Of a stretch of DNA of 17,461 bases, positions 7,313-16,507 are shown piece by piece. How positions within the stretch are numbered: position 1 is the stretch's first letter; each line of letters opens with the position of its first letter. The notes under the pieces are model-generated. The model had not been told where the DNA came from and made no database searches. It was given only the letters and a program-made list of their open reading frames with translations. Source of the stretch: an uncultured Porphyromonadaceae bacterium (lineage in GTDB: Bacteria; Bacteroidota; Bacteroidia; Bacteroidales; Barnesiellaceae_A); contig UQMR01000047.1 in assembly GCA_900542255.1 (NCBI GenBank), positions 1 through 17,461 on the forward strand, read 5' to 3'. The translations under genes were made by a program, and so were the position numbers.

Positions 7313-7425
7313 CCCTCGCAAATTTTAGCACGGTAGCTCGCGGCATTGCACGCCGAATCATTTTGTCCCATTCGCAGGCAATGGCCGGCATACCGTCTGT
7401 CGTAATGATGTTATACCGTCGCAGC

Positions 7426-10224
7426 ATGAAGTACCGCCGCTATCTCATACTTTCGCTACTCCTTCTCTTCTCACCGCATGCAATATGCCATGCCGGTACC
7501 TTTTCTTATAAAGGTGTTGTCGCCGATGCCGAGACAGACGAGCCGCTTCCCTTTGCCACGGTTTCGCTGAGCGGCCCCGAAGACTACTCGGCGTTGTCCG
7601 ACGAGAACGGCCTCTTCTCTATTGCGGCAGTTGTCGAGGGCGATTACAGCTTGCAGGTCACCTATGTGGGATACAATCGGTTGAGCCGTCAGCTGTCGCT
7701 TCATGAAGACCTCTCGGTCACCTTGAAGCTCACCCCTTCGAGCCACGCCCTTGCCGAAGTGGTGGTGACGGCACACGAGTCGCAGGGCATCGTGAGTGCC
7801 TCTAAGATAAACCGCGAGATGATGACACACCTCCAACCCACCAGCTTCACAGACCTGCTCGAACTTCTGCCCGGCAACATATCGCAGACACCCCAGATGG
7901 GGCAGGTCAACTCCATACATCTGCGCGAGACAGGTACACTCGGCGCTTCGGGGACACCTCTCTCCAACTCCGATTACTCCATATCCTCTTTGGGGACACT
8001 CTTTGTCGTAGACGGGGCACCCATCAATACCGACGCCAATTTGCAGAACATACCCGGCACGACCGATGCCTCATCGCCTGAGTATGCCCGTGACGCAACC
8101 AACAAAGGCGTAGATATGCGCACCATCTCTACCGACGATATAGAGAGTGTCGAGATTGTGCGGGGCATTCCGTCGGCAGAGTATGGTAACCTTACCAGCG
8201 GTTTGGTCAATATCAAGCGCATACGTCGCGCAACACCTCTTACTGCGCGTTTCAAGGCCGATGAGTATAGCAAATTATTCTCTGTGGGGAAAGGCTTCTC
8301 TTTCGACCGCTATAATATGCTGCTCAATGTCGATGCCGGATTTTTAGACTCCAAGGCCGACCCCCGCAATCACCTCGAAAACTACAAGCGCGCTACCTTT
8401 TCGTTGCGCATCACCCGCGATTGGATAGGCGAGAAGTGGCGGCTGACGTGGTCGCCGAGTGCCGACTATACCGGCTCGTTCGACGATGTAAAAACCGACC
8501 CCGACCTCTCTTACCAGAAAATCGACACCTATAAATCGTCCTACAACCGGGCTTCGGTTACCAACAATTTCAAGCTGCTGCTCCCTCACGTTCTGTGGGT
8601 CAAGGGGATAGAGCTCTTTTCGTCGGTAAGCATGCAGAGCGACCGTCTCGAACGCCGTAAGCTGGTCAGCCCGCAACGGGCTGCGGTAGCCCCCACCGTG
8701 TGGGGCGAAGGGGTACACGACGGGACTTTTATCTTCTCGGAATATGTTGCCGATTACGTTAGCGATGGCCGCCCTTTCAATGCCTTCTTGAAGGCCAAGT
8801 CAGAGTTGGAATGGAATATCCCGTTCTTCAAGATTCTCTTGCGGGGCGGGGTGGAGTGGAACTACTCCAAAAATTTCGGTTTGGGACAGATTTACGACCC
8901 CTCGCGCCCCCTCTCGGCTACATGGAGCACCCGGCCGCGCGCTTATCGCGACATCCCGGCCTTGCAGAACCTCTCTTCGTTCCTCGAAGCCAATACCGTA
9001 GCCTCGATAGGAGAGCACGAGGCCGAGTTGCAGGTAGGCCTGCGGTCCATCATGATGGTAGGAATGGACGAGCGTTATCTCTTGCAGGGGAAGCCCTATC
9101 TCGACCCCCGCATCAACCTGCAATGGCGTTTTCCCTCTATCCGCGTCGCAGGGAAAGACCTCGACATAAGCCTCTCGGGTGGTTTTGGCCTTACCACGAA
9201 AATGCCTACCCTCGATTATCTATATCCCGATACATGGTACAACGACATCGTGCAGCTCAACTATTACGACACCCGTAATCCGCTCGAAAACAGCCGGGTG
9301 AATATAATCACTTATATAGAGGATATTACCAACTATGAGCTTCGTCCGGCCCGCAATACCAAGTGGGAAGTCCGGGCCGACTTCTCTTACAACGGCAACC
9401 GCCTGTCGGTATCCTATTTCCGGGAGAACCTCACATCCGGCTTCCGCTATTCCTCATTCTATGCCCCCTTTGCCTACCGCGAGTATGACCATACGGCCAT
9501 CGATGCCGATGCTTTGCAAGGGCCCCCCTCGCTCGACGATATACCCTACACCGACCGAGTCCGCCTGGATGGTTACAAGCAGGCCTCCAATGGCAGCCGG
9601 ATAAGTAAGGAGGGGGTCGAATTTCAATTCTCGTCGCAGCGCATTGCGCCGTTGCGCACGGCGGTTGTCATCAACGGGGCATGGTTCCGTTCCATTTATA
9701 CCAACAGCCTTCCCATGTTCGAGACGGTATCCGATGTCGTTGACAACCGTCCTGTTTCCGACTCCTACGTGGGATTGTACGATTGGAACGACGGCCGCAT
9801 CAACGAGCAGTTCAATACCAATTTCATGCTCGACACGCAAGTCCCCGAGTGGGGATTGATATTCTCTACCTCGCTACAATGCGTCTGGTATATCTCTACC
9901 CGGCAAATGTGGCGCAACGGCGTGCCCGTCAGTTACCTCGATGTCGCCGACGGCGAGTTGCATCCCTACACCGAGCAATCGGCTGCCGACCCCCGTTTGC
10001 AATTCCTTGTCAAAACCTATAACGAAGCATCATTCCGCAAGCAGACTGTGCCTATTGCTCTCTACGTCAATCTCAAAGTCACCAAGAACATAGGCAAGTG
10101 GCTGCGGCTGTCGCTCTTTGCCAACCGTTTGCTCGACTATCTGCCCGATTATACATCAAACGGCTTGTTGGTACGCCGAAATGTGGATCCATATTTCGGC
10201 ATGGAGTTGAATTTCTCTTTGTAA
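7426..10224 (+). CDS. TonB-dependent outer-membrane receptor
   Basis: From the ATG at 7426 this is a 932-residue protein. A signal peptide (MKYRRYLILSLLLLF, cleavage near residue 23) is followed by a carboxypeptidase-regulatory-like domain at about 26-105 (GVVADAETDEPLPFATVSLSG, then NGLFSI and YVGY), a plug at about 122-265 with the typical VEIVRGIPSAEYGN and GLVNIKR, and a 22-strand barrel type C-terminal region ending in FGMELNFSL. There is no STN domain, so it should not signal directly to an anti-sigma factor. It imports a ligand across the outer membrane using TonB energy. No SusD-like partner follows, which argues against a glycan utilisation locus and favours a metal, siderophore, haem or cofactor. 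Starts at 7405, 7408 and 7381 are also in frame; the open frame reaches back to 7126, but that part lies largely before the predicted promoter and is not coding. Confidence 0.92.
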   Translation: MKYRRYLILSLLLLFSPHAICHAGTFSYKGVVADAETDEPLPFATVSLSGPEDYSALSDENGLFSIAAVVEGDYSLQVTYVGYNRLSRQLSLHEDLSVTLKLTPSSHALAEVVVTAHESQGIVSASKINREMMTHLQPTSFTDLLELLPGNISQTPQMGQVNSIHLRETGTLGASGTPLSNSDYSISSLGTLFVVDGAPINTDANLQNIPGTTDASSPEYARDATNKGVDMRTISTDDIESVEIVRGIPSAEYGNLTSGLVNIKRIRRATPLTARFKADEYSKLFSVGKGFSFDRYNMLLNVDAGFLDSKADPRNHLENYKRATFSLRITRDWIGEKWRLTWSPSADYTGSFDDVKTDPDLSYQKIDTYKSSYNRASVTNNFKLLLPHVLWVKGIELFSSVSMQSDRLERRKLVSPQRAAVAPTVWGEGVHDGTFIFSEYVADYVSDGRPFNAFLKAKSELEWNIPFFKILLRGGVEWNYSKNFGLGQIYDPSRPLSATWSTRPRAYRDIPALQNLSSFLEANTVASIGEHEAELQVGLRSIMMVGMDERYLLQGKPYLDPRINLQWRFPSIRVAGKDLDISLSGGFGLTTKMPTLDYLYPDTWYNDIVQLNYYDTRNPLENSRVNIITYIEDITNYELRPARNTKWEVRADFSYNGNRLSVSYFRENLTSGFRYSSFYAPFAYREYDHTAIDADALQGPPSLDDIPYTDRVRLDGYKQASNGSRISKEGVEFQFSSQRIAPLRTAVVINGAWFRSIYTNSLPMFETVSDVVDNRPVSDSYVGLYDWNDGRINEQFNTNFMLDTQVPEWGLIFSTSLQCVWYISTRQMWRNGVPVSYLDVADGELHPYTEQSAADPRLQFLVKTYNEASFRKQTVPIALYVNLKVTKNIGKWLRLSLFANRLLDYLPDYTSNGLLVRRNVDPYFGMELNFSL

Positions 10225-10237
10225 TGATGTAAAAACG

Positions 10238-11527
10238 ATGAATATGAAAAAAGTTATTTTTATGATTATTTCTGCTGTGCTGACATTGCTGTACGGTTGT
10301 GAGAAAGAAAATGGAGTAAACTATGTAGCTGTATCGGTTATAGTCGAATATCCTGCCGACCTCATATCGCCGCAAGTAGTGTCGGAAATCTTTGAGTTTC
10401 GCAACATTACCACCGGCAACGTTACCTCTTACGACCAGCGCGACGGTATCCTCCTGCCCGCCGGCCTGTATGACTGTTCCTATACGGCCGAGGTAAAGCA
10501 TCTTTTTGGCAGTGATACCCTCACGGCTTCGGTACAAGGCATGACGCGCTCGGTACAACTTTCTCCTGCTTCGTCGAAGGTGACGGTCAGCAGTTTCGTT
10601 CTCGAAGACAAAGGCGATTTTATTATTCAAGAAGTGTTTTACACAGGCACTCTTTATCCCACAGGAAAACAATATAATGGTACCGGATATGTCAGAATAT
10701 ACAATAATACCGATCGCGTTTTATATGCCGATGGTCTCGCATTTATGGAGTCGAAGTTCAGCACAACGCAGAAATACGATTATACGCCAGACCTTCTCTC
10801 GTCGCACATGACTGTTCATGCCATCTACGTTATCCCCGGCTCGGGGCAGGAACATCCTGTTGCTCCCGGAGAGTCGCTTATCTTGTGCGATACAGGTATC
10901 GACCATCGGTTGGTCAATCCCAATGCCTTTGATTTGAGCCATGCCGATTTCGAGTGGTACGATGTCTCTTCTTCGCCTTCCAATCTCGATATAGATTCGC
11001 CCACAGTCCCTAACCTCGACAAATGGTATTGTTACACAAACAGTTTCTTTATTTTGCACAATCGGGGTTTCAAGGCATGGGCTTTGGCGCGTATCCCTAC
11101 CGACAAGGAGACATTCCTTGCCGAGAACTACTACGAGTATGAGTACACCATGGTGCTGCCCGCAGGTACATTCCCTATGAGCCAAAAGGCTTATAAGGTG
11201 CCTAATGAGTGGATTGTCGATGCCGTGAATGCAAGTGTTGCATCGGAATATGTGTGGAATGTGACCGATGCTTCGCTCGACCGTGGATATACCTATTGTG
11301 GAGAAATCGACCATGATAAGACACGCTATTTCAAGAGTGTACGTCGTAAGTTGCTCTACAAAACAAGCGACGGTCGCTGCGTGCTTAAAGATACCAATAA
11401 TTCAACGGTTGATTTCAATGCCGGTTGTGTCCCCTCTTTGATAGAAGAACAGCATACAGCAGTCGATGCCAATGGAACACCGTCTGTTACTATTACCTAT
11501 GATGGCGTGACACCTGTCGAAGAATAA
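10238..11527 (+). CDS. DUF4876-like surface lipoprotein
   Basis: A 429-residue lipoprotein: signal peptide with lipobox LYGC (Cys21), followed at once by charged residues (EKEN), which in Bacteroidota can act as a surface-export signal. Residues about 28-125 look like one beta domain (VAVSVIVEYPADL, LLPAGLYDCSY); from about 128 a second domain begins with FIIQEVFYTGT and YVRIYNNTDRVLYADGLAFMES, phrases I associate with the DUF4876 family, in which this domain resembles a lamin-tail-like fold. It starts 13 bases after the receptor stop and is surely in the same operon. It probably sits on the cell surface next to the receptor and helps bind the ligand. The ATG at 10244 is an alternative start. 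Confidence 0.83.
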   Translation: MNMKKVIFMIISAVLTLLYGCEKENGVNYVAVSVIVEYPADLISPQVVSEIFEFRNITTGNVTSYDQRDGILLPAGLYDCSYTAEVKHLFGSDTLTASVQGMTRSVQLSPASSKVTVSSFVLEDKGDFIIQEVFYTGTLYPTGKQYNGTGYVRIYNNTDRVLYADGLAFMESKFSTTQKYDYTPDLLSSHMTVHAIYVIPGSGQEHPVAPGESLILCDTGIDHRLVNPNAFDLSHADFEWYDVSSSPSNLDIDSPTVPNLDKWYCYTNSFFILHNRGFKAWALARIPTDKETFLAENYYEYEYTMVLPAGTFPMSQKAYKVPNEWIVDAVNASVASEYVWNVTDASLDRGYTYCGEIDHDKTRYFKSVRRKLLYKTSDGRCVLKDTNNSTVDFNAGCVPSLIEEQHTAVDANGTPSVTITYDGVTPVEE

Positions 11528-11555
11528 TAGACAACCTTATTGTACTGTTGCGAAA

Positions 11556-13112
11556 ATGACCCTTGTAAAATCGCTCTCGCTCCCCCTCGTCGCTTTTTTG
11601 TGTGCGGCGCCGGCATGGGCTGCCATGCCGGCCGATACCGCATCGCTTCCGGCCTCCCCGCCCGGCACTCAGGAGCGCATGTGGAGATATGCCTCCTGCT
11701 TTCACCGCTTTGCCGATGAGGTATATGCCAACCCGTCGGCACAACTCCATCGCTACAACTTCTCTCTGTCGTCGGCATCGCTCTCCGGCGAGTACAGCAA
11801 AGAGAGCGAGCCGCTCTTCTACGAGAACGGCGATGGGTACGACGCCTTCTCATTCGAGGCCGATACCTATATCCGTCGCCATAATTTTGTCCTTTGGGGC
11901 GATGCCGCTTACAGCAACAGCCGCCTGCGTAATGTCCGCTGGAACGAGACATCCGACCATCTCCTGCTATATCCCTACCTTACAGCCGATTCCATAGGAG
12001 GCGACTTCGATAAGGAGAGTTACTCCTTTGCCGGGGGCTATGCCGGGCATGCCGGCCGCATTGCGTGGGGGACGCAGCTCTCCTACGTAGCTACCATCGC
12101 TTATCGCGGGGTAGACCCGCGTCCGAAAAATGTAACTTCCCGGCTCTCCTTGCGATTGGGCCTTACCTATCTTTGGGACCGTTATGGCGCAGGCATATTC
12201 GGTGAGGGCGAGAAGTATAAACAGACCAGTGATATAGACTTTTATAGCGAAATGGGTAGCTCCAAGGTATACCATCTCACCGGTATGGCCATGCACTATG
12301 TGCGCTTTGCGGGCAATAACTACGACTCCTATTACAACGGTTACCGCTGGCGGGCGGGCATAGAGTTGCATCCGCTCAACCGTTCGGGGTGGCACGCGTG
12401 GGGCGAAATCAACCGTTTTGCCTTCGAGAAGATATTATCCTCGCTCAACGAGCTGCCCCTGGCTTCTGTTACCGAGTATCAGGGCTCGGCAGGCGTAGGG
12501 TACAAGATGCGTGTCGATACCACTGCGTCGTGGGGAGTTGTAGTGGATGGCCGGTACGTCGACCGCCGCGGGACCGAAAACATCTTCGGCGATGCCGCAA
12601 GCAATATCTATCCCCAGATAGCCTCCATGCAGCCCTACCGCAATCGGGTGGCATCTGTTTCCATATCGGGATATTACGAGGGAGGCGCGTTTACACGGCT
12701 GTCATACGCCATAGAGCCACGTGTGAGTAGCAGCATGCTCTCTACAACCTATGCCTATCCGGCACGCAGCATGGCGGTAAATCACCTCGAAGCGGCTGCC
12801 GACTTCTACCTCTCGTACGTTGCGGGCCGTTCCCTCTGGCGGTTCGAGGCCGGCAGCGGTTATCGCATGGCCTATGATGGCAATCTTGACATCACGACAG
12901 TCGAGGGCGGCGACAATGTCTTGTTACCCGTTTTGCAACATACCTATCGTACTCTGGCTGCTGCCGACTGGCATCTGACGGCATCGCTTTGCTATGCCGT
13001 CGGCCTCAAAAACGATTACACCCTGGCTTTCCGCCTGGCATGGCAGCACCACCGCTACGATATAGGCATCGTCACCCATTATGCGGCGGCATCCCTTTCT
13101 CTGGTATTCTGA
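11556..13112 (+). CDS. DUF6850-like outer-membrane beta-barrel protein
   Basis: This 518-residue protein has a type I signal peptide (cleavage after AWA, about residue 22) and then alternating aromatic and small residues typical of outer-membrane strands, for example HNFVLWGDAAYSNSRL, WRAGIELHPLNRSGWHAWGEI and RFEAGSGYRMAY. It ends in ASLSLVF, with a terminal Phe as used by the BAM assembly machinery. Early residues FHRFADEVYANPSAQ and the overall length resemble the DUF6850 family often found after a receptor and a DUF4876 lipoprotein. It lies 28 bases after that lipoprotein and closes the operon. It has no plug, so it is not a second TonB receptor; a companion pore or assembly partner is possible. 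Function unknown. Confidence 0.82.
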   Translation: MTLVKSLSLPLVAFLCAAPAWAAMPADTASLPASPPGTQERMWRYASCFHRFADEVYANPSAQLHRYNFSLSSASLSGEYSKESEPLFYENGDGYDAFSFEADTYIRRHNFVLWGDAAYSNSRLRNVRWNETSDHLLLYPYLTADSIGGDFDKESYSFAGGYAGHAGRIAWGTQLSYVATIAYRGVDPRPKNVTSRLSLRLGLTYLWDRYGAGIFGEGEKYKQTSDIDFYSEMGSSKVYHLTGMAMHYVRFAGNNYDSYYNGYRWRAGIELHPLNRSGWHAWGEINRFAFEKILSSLNELPLASVTEYQGSAGVGYKMRVDTTASWGVVVDGRYVDRRGTENIFGDAASNIYPQIASMQPYRNRVASVSISGYYEGGAFTRLSYAIEPRVSSSMLSTTYAYPARSMAVNHLEAAADFYLSYVAGRSLWRFEAGSGYRMAYDGNLDITTVEGGDNVLLPVLQHTYRTLAAADWHLTASLCYAVGLKNDYTLAFRLAWQHHRYDIGIVTHYAAASLSLVF

Positions 13113-13123
13113 TGCTGCGATAG

Positions 13124-13162
13124 GCGGCTCTCTTCCCGGGCAGGACATCGCCCGTTAGCCGC
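13124..13162. terminator. Two-part stem between convergent genes
   Basis: GCGGCT (13124-13129) pairs with AGCCGC (13157-13162), and GGGC (13138-13141) with GCCC (13150-13153) inside it. The structure sits in the 42-base gap between the convergent barrel and regulator genes and overlaps the regulator's stop codon. There is no U-run on either side, so a role in ending both transcripts is plausible but not proved. Confidence 0.45.
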
Positions 13163-14900
13163 ATGCTTCCCCTATGGGCGTTTGCGTTTGGTTTTGCAGC
13201 TCATATACAATCGACTGCAAGAACTCGCCAAGACTTATGTTATGCGGCAGTCTCAGCTTGTTGCGCAGCCGGTTGCGTTTCGTATAGATACTCTTGTTGT
13301 TCGAGTAGTTAAAAAGGATGCGTATCTGCTGCGGGGTAAAGTGGAGGCACTCCATACAGCAGATATTGATGTCGTCATTGTTGAGGCGGGGATAGTGTTG
13401 CCGCAGATAGTCGGGCACATTACCGCAGTAAAGCGTGACAATCTTTTGCAGGTCGCCGAGTACCGACTCTTTGTTGTCGTTGCACAATCTCAGGTACTCG
13501 CGGCATTTCCTGTAAAACTCCTCGTCGTTGTTTTCATAGGCATCGGTCATTTCCAGCAGTCGCCGCAAGGTCTCTATGCGAATATCCAACGTATTGATAA
13601 ATAAAAATTTATTGTCTTGTTGCGAGTCGGCAAACTGTTTCAGCGTATCGAACTGCTTTTTCAGTGACGAGTAATTATATTTTGCATCTTCGAGCAAGTG
13701 GTAATATTCGTTTATGCGCGCCTCCTTGTACCGCCGGTAGAGCAACATCATCATAAGAAAGAGTATGACAGCCACCGTCAGTATCACTGTGACGACAATG
13801 TGCCTCATATGCAACATCTTGTATGACTGGGCCAGCAGCCGGTTCTTATATTTTATCTCCATCTCCTTGATAGAGCTCTGCTGCTGTGCATAATGCACCC
13901 GGTTGGTTATCTCGGTATATTTCTCATTGCAGGCCAGGGCCTCGCGATAACGCTGCATGTCGCCGAGAATCTCACTCTTCAACGCATAATAACCCAGGAG
14001 CGTCTCGTCGCTCCCCTCCGCGCGGTGTGCATAATGCTCTATGTAATATAAGGCCGAGTCGTTATTGCCCAACCGATGGTAGATATTGCTCAGTAAGAAA
14101 AACTGAGCCGTGTCGGCTGCGCCGTTACAGTATCGCCCCATGGCCGTTAGCAAGATATCCCGTGCCTTCGGCAGGCAGCTGTCTATATTGGCATACAGCG
14201 AGGCGCGGTATATCTCGGTTTCATATAGCAGGGCCGTATCGGCAATGGTCTGTGCCAGCTCCTGTGCCCGGTCCAACGATATGATTGCGTGCAATGTATC
14301 GCCCATACAGTCGTAGGCGTTAGACAAGGCCAGGTAAGAGAAGCAGGCATTTCTCGTATTGCCGCTTTGCAGATAGTGATGTATCGAGCGCTTATACATC
14401 GTTATCTCATCCTTTATGTTGTATTGGAAACTGTATAGGTAGCCGCGATTGGCAAAAAGCAGTCCCAGCATTTCGTCGTTGCCGGCATTCATCAGAAAAA
14501 CCTCTGCCATGACAGAAGTCTTTATCGCATTGTCTATATCACCCGCATTCTCATATATCCGGGCCAGGTAGTAGAGGGCCACCCCATATTCCGGCATATC
14601 CCTGTTCTTGCTGTAATACGCTATGGCCGGGGCAATGACAGAGTCGTTGTCAAGGTCTGTACCCGTTTTATCCAATGCTTGCGAATAGAGCAGGGCATAA
14701 CGCGCCCTGTTTGGGGCTGTCGAGATGGCATGAGGGTCTATATCCGACAGCAGAGACAAGGCACTGTCGGCGTGCTGTTGCATAACCTCTGCCGCAAGGT
14801 CCAGCGAGGCCGTGATGTCTGCCTCCGTCTCTTTGTGGCAGGCAGTGATTATGTGGAGGGTAAGAAAAAGCGTCGGTATGAGATAGATGAGATGTTTCAT
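13155..14900 (-). CDS. Membrane-spanning TPR regulator with C-terminal HTH-like region
   Basis: About 581 residues from the ATG at 14900; an ATG at 14909 adds MHD, and the A-rich stretch upstream is better spaced for 14900. Numbering from 14909, the N-terminus is a signal with lipobox ITAC (Cys24), then tetratricopeptide repeats across about 85-340 (GVALYYLARIYENAGDIDNAIK is typical), one membrane span at 370-391, a coiled coil at 400-430 and a C-terminal region with a helix-turn-helix-like segment at about 509-555 (TPQQIRILFNYSNNKSIYTKRNRLRNKL). Its end aligns with the LuxR-type HTH of the next gene. It looks like a one-component sensor with periplasmic TPRs and a cytoplasmic DNA-binding end, as found in Bacteroidales. 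It follows the paralogue by 43 bases and is likely co-transcribed. Confidence 0.82.
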   Translation of the reverse strand: MKHLIYLIPTLFLTLHIITACHKETEADITASLDLAAEVMQQHADSALSLLSDIDPHAISTAPNRARYALLYSQALDKTGTDLDNDSVIAPAIAYYSKNRDMPEYGVALYYLARIYENAGDIDNAIKTSVMAEVFLMNAGNDEMLGLLFANRGYLYSFQYNIKDEITMYKRSIHHYLQSGNTRNACFSYLALSNAYDCMGDTLHAIISLDRAQELAQTIADTALLYETEIYRASLYANIDSCLPKARDILLTAMGRYCNGAADTAQFFLLSNIYHRLGNNDSALYYIEHYAHRAEGSDETLLGYYALKSEILGDMQRYREALACNEKYTEITNRVHYAQQQSSIKEMEIKYKNRLLAQSYKMLHMRHIVVTVILTVAVILFLMMMLLYRRYKEARINEYYHLLEDAKYNYSSLKKQFDTLKQFADSQQDNKFLFINTLDIRIETLRRLLEMTDAYENNDEEFYRKCREYLRLCNDNKESVLGDLQKIVTLYCGNVPDYLRQHYPRLNNDDINICCMECLHFTPQQIRILFNYSNNKSIYTKRNRLRNKLRLPHNISLGEFLQSIVYELQNQTQTPIGEACG

Positions 14901-14943
14901 ATCGTGCATGTTTTTTGTATCGGGGGGCAGTAGCCGGTGGTGG

Positions 14944-16431
14944 TTAACTGGAAAATTCTCTTAGAAGCTCTTCTAACGACTCTGTCGGGTTCAGTCCCAG
15001 TTTCTTACGTAAACGCTGCCGTATTTTCCTGATAGATTCTATCTGTATATTCAGTATAAAGGCGATTTGTTTACTGTCGAGACCCGAGCAGGCAAAGGCA
15101 CAAAATCGCAATTCATGTTCGCTGAGATTGGGATATTTGTTTTTGAGTTTCTGGAAAAAAGTAGGATGTATTTTTTCAAACGCCTCTTTGAAAGCATACC
15201 AGTTTGTTACATCTTGCAGATGGTATTTTATTTGCGTATCTATGGTCCGGGCTATATCGGCCGGAACCTTCCCGCTTTCGTTGGCATCTATGATTTGCTG
15301 TTGTATCGATTTTAGGGCATTGGCCTTTTCCTCCAATATCATGAGGTTGAGACATAGGCGGCGGTTCTGGTTTTCGAGTTCGAGTTTTCTCGATTCGTTT
15401 TGCAGCCGTTCGTTTTCCAACAAAGTGGTAAGCTCACGGTTCTTGGCCTCTTTCAGCTCCTGTTCCATGCGCTCTTGGCGTTTCTTATTGCGCAATATGA
15501 TGATAATGCCGGCCACGATAAGCACAATCAACGCCAATGCAAGAACTATAATTTGTTGCAGCAACCGTCTTTTTTCCTGTTCCTGTTGTATTTGCATCTC
15601 ATAATTCTTGATGGTGTTGAGCGACTCCATTCGCTTTATCTGGGAGGCATACGCAATGTGATCTGTCGATTCTTTGACGGTGTAGTATCTGTTCCAGTAT
15701 ACCGTGGCGCTGTCATATTGCTGTATGGCGGTATAATTGTATATCAGTCCCAAGATGCAGTTTGCCACCGAAGGGTCGTCACGCTTTTCGGCTTCGGCAA
15801 GAGCCTCGCGGTATAGTTCTATCGAAGCCGGATATTCTTTCCGAAGGTAATGATAAAAACCTATGTGGGTATTGCGTTTATATTCGATGATGCTGTCTGT
15901 GATGGGCAACTTGGCCAGAACATCTATATAGTGGCGGTAAGCATCCATGTCGTCGGCATTTAATAAAGAACGGAGCAGCGAAAACAGTACGCTGGCATGA
16001 TACCCCGTATCTTGCCGGGTGATGGGGTTCGACTCCAAAGATAGCAGTATCGACAGCGCTTTCTCTTTCTCGCCTTGCTTAAAGTAACAGTTGGCAATGT
16101 TGAGCTTTATTTTGGTCGTAGAGATACTGTCTCCGGTTTCCTTGAAATATTTTTCGGCTCGCTCAAAATTTTTGAGGGCCGGCTCTGTCTCGTTCAGGTG
16201 GTCGAAAAGGTTTCCCAGTTTGTTGTGCGTATCGGCAAGATACTCATAAGCCTTTTCGTCCTTATATTTTTCGGCGGCTTGCGTAAGAAGCAGATAGTCG
16301 TTGAAGAGGTCGCCTTCTGCCTGATACTCCCGGTGTCGTTGCAACAGGTTGGTCCGTGCTGTGTCTGGTTCTGCGGCGGGGCAACAGATAGCGATAGTAC
16401 CGAGTATGACAAGTAATATGGGTAACTTCAT
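14944..16431 (-). CDS. Membrane-spanning TPR regulator with LuxR-type HTH
   Basis: The 495-residue product begins with a signal or anchor (MKLPILLVILGTIAICC), has TPR repeats over about 25-260 (AYEYLADTHNKLGNLF, IKLNIANCYFKQGEKEKALS), a membrane span at 294-313, a long coiled coil at about 315-380 and a LuxR/GerE-type helix-turn-helix at 436-480 (LSEHELRFCAFACSGLDSKQIAFIL, with RKIRQRLRKKLGL as recognition part). No receiver or kinase domain is present, so signal and output are in one chain across the inner membrane. It is divergent from the secreted choice-of-anchor J gene and in tandem with a paralogue. Likely targets are these neighbours or the receptor operon; this is inference from position. 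Confidence 0.88.
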   Translation of the reverse strand: MKLPILLVILGTIAICCPAAEPDTARTNLLQRHREYQAEGDLFNDYLLLTQAAEKYKDEKAYEYLADTHNKLGNLFDHLNETEPALKNFERAEKYFKETGDSISTTKIKLNIANCYFKQGEKEKALSILLSLESNPITRQDTGYHASVLFSLLRSLLNADDMDAYRHYIDVLAKLPITDSIIEYKRNTHIGFYHYLRKEYPASIELYREALAEAEKRDDPSVANCILGLIYNYTAIQQYDSATVYWNRYYTVKESTDHIAYASQIKRMESLNTIKNYEMQIQQEQEKRRLLQQIIVLALALIVLIVAGIIIILRNKKRQERMEQELKEAKNRELTTLLENERLQNESRKLELENQNRRLCLNLMILEEKANALKSIQQQIIDANESGKVPADIARTIDTQIKYHLQDVTNWYAFKEAFEKIHPTFFQKLKNKYPNLSEHELRFCAFACSGLDSKQIAFILNIQIESIRKIRQRLRKKLGLNPTESLEELLREFSS

Positions 16432-16456
16432 ATTGCAAAATTACAGAAAATTAATC

Positions 16457-16477
16457 TTGTCCCTATATTGTCCCTAT
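16457..16477 (+). repeat. Two tandem copies of TTGTCCCTAT, 11-bp period
   Basis: TTGTCCCTAT occurs at 16457-16466 and again at 16468-16477, one helical turn apart, in the 114-base gap between the divergent TPR-LuxR regulator and the secreted protein gene. Same-face direct repeats of this kind are a usual operator layout for a dimeric or paired DNA-binding protein. The neighbouring regulator is the obvious candidate, but there is no direct evidence. Confidence 0.6.
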
Positions 16478-16507
16478 CCGATATTACGTTTTTTTGCCCG
16501 TTAGGGT

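Noticed and set aside
7126..7425. The receptor reading frame stays open for 100 codons before the chosen start.
   Set aside because: That stretch spans the control region, encodes no signal peptide in the right place and lies mostly before the -7 box at 7305-7312; the signal peptide begins at the ATG at 7426 or a few codons earlier.
7313..7425. A cobalamin or other riboswitch in the receptor leader.
   Set aside because: The leader has only short stems (for example CGGC/GCCG near 7340-7356) and none of the conserved boxes of the cobalamin element could be found by eye.
7426..13112. A polysaccharide utilisation locus built on a SusC-like receptor.
   Set aside because: No SusD-like lipoprotein, glycoside hydrolase or lyase accompanies the receptor, and the following genes resemble DUF4876 and DUF6850 proteins instead.
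16436..16443. TAATTTTG on the minus strand as the promoter of the TPR-LuxR gene.
   Set aside because: It ends 5 bases before the ATG at 16431 and has no TTTG at the right distance; the transcript would have to be leaderless, so a chance match in an AT-rich stretch is more likely.
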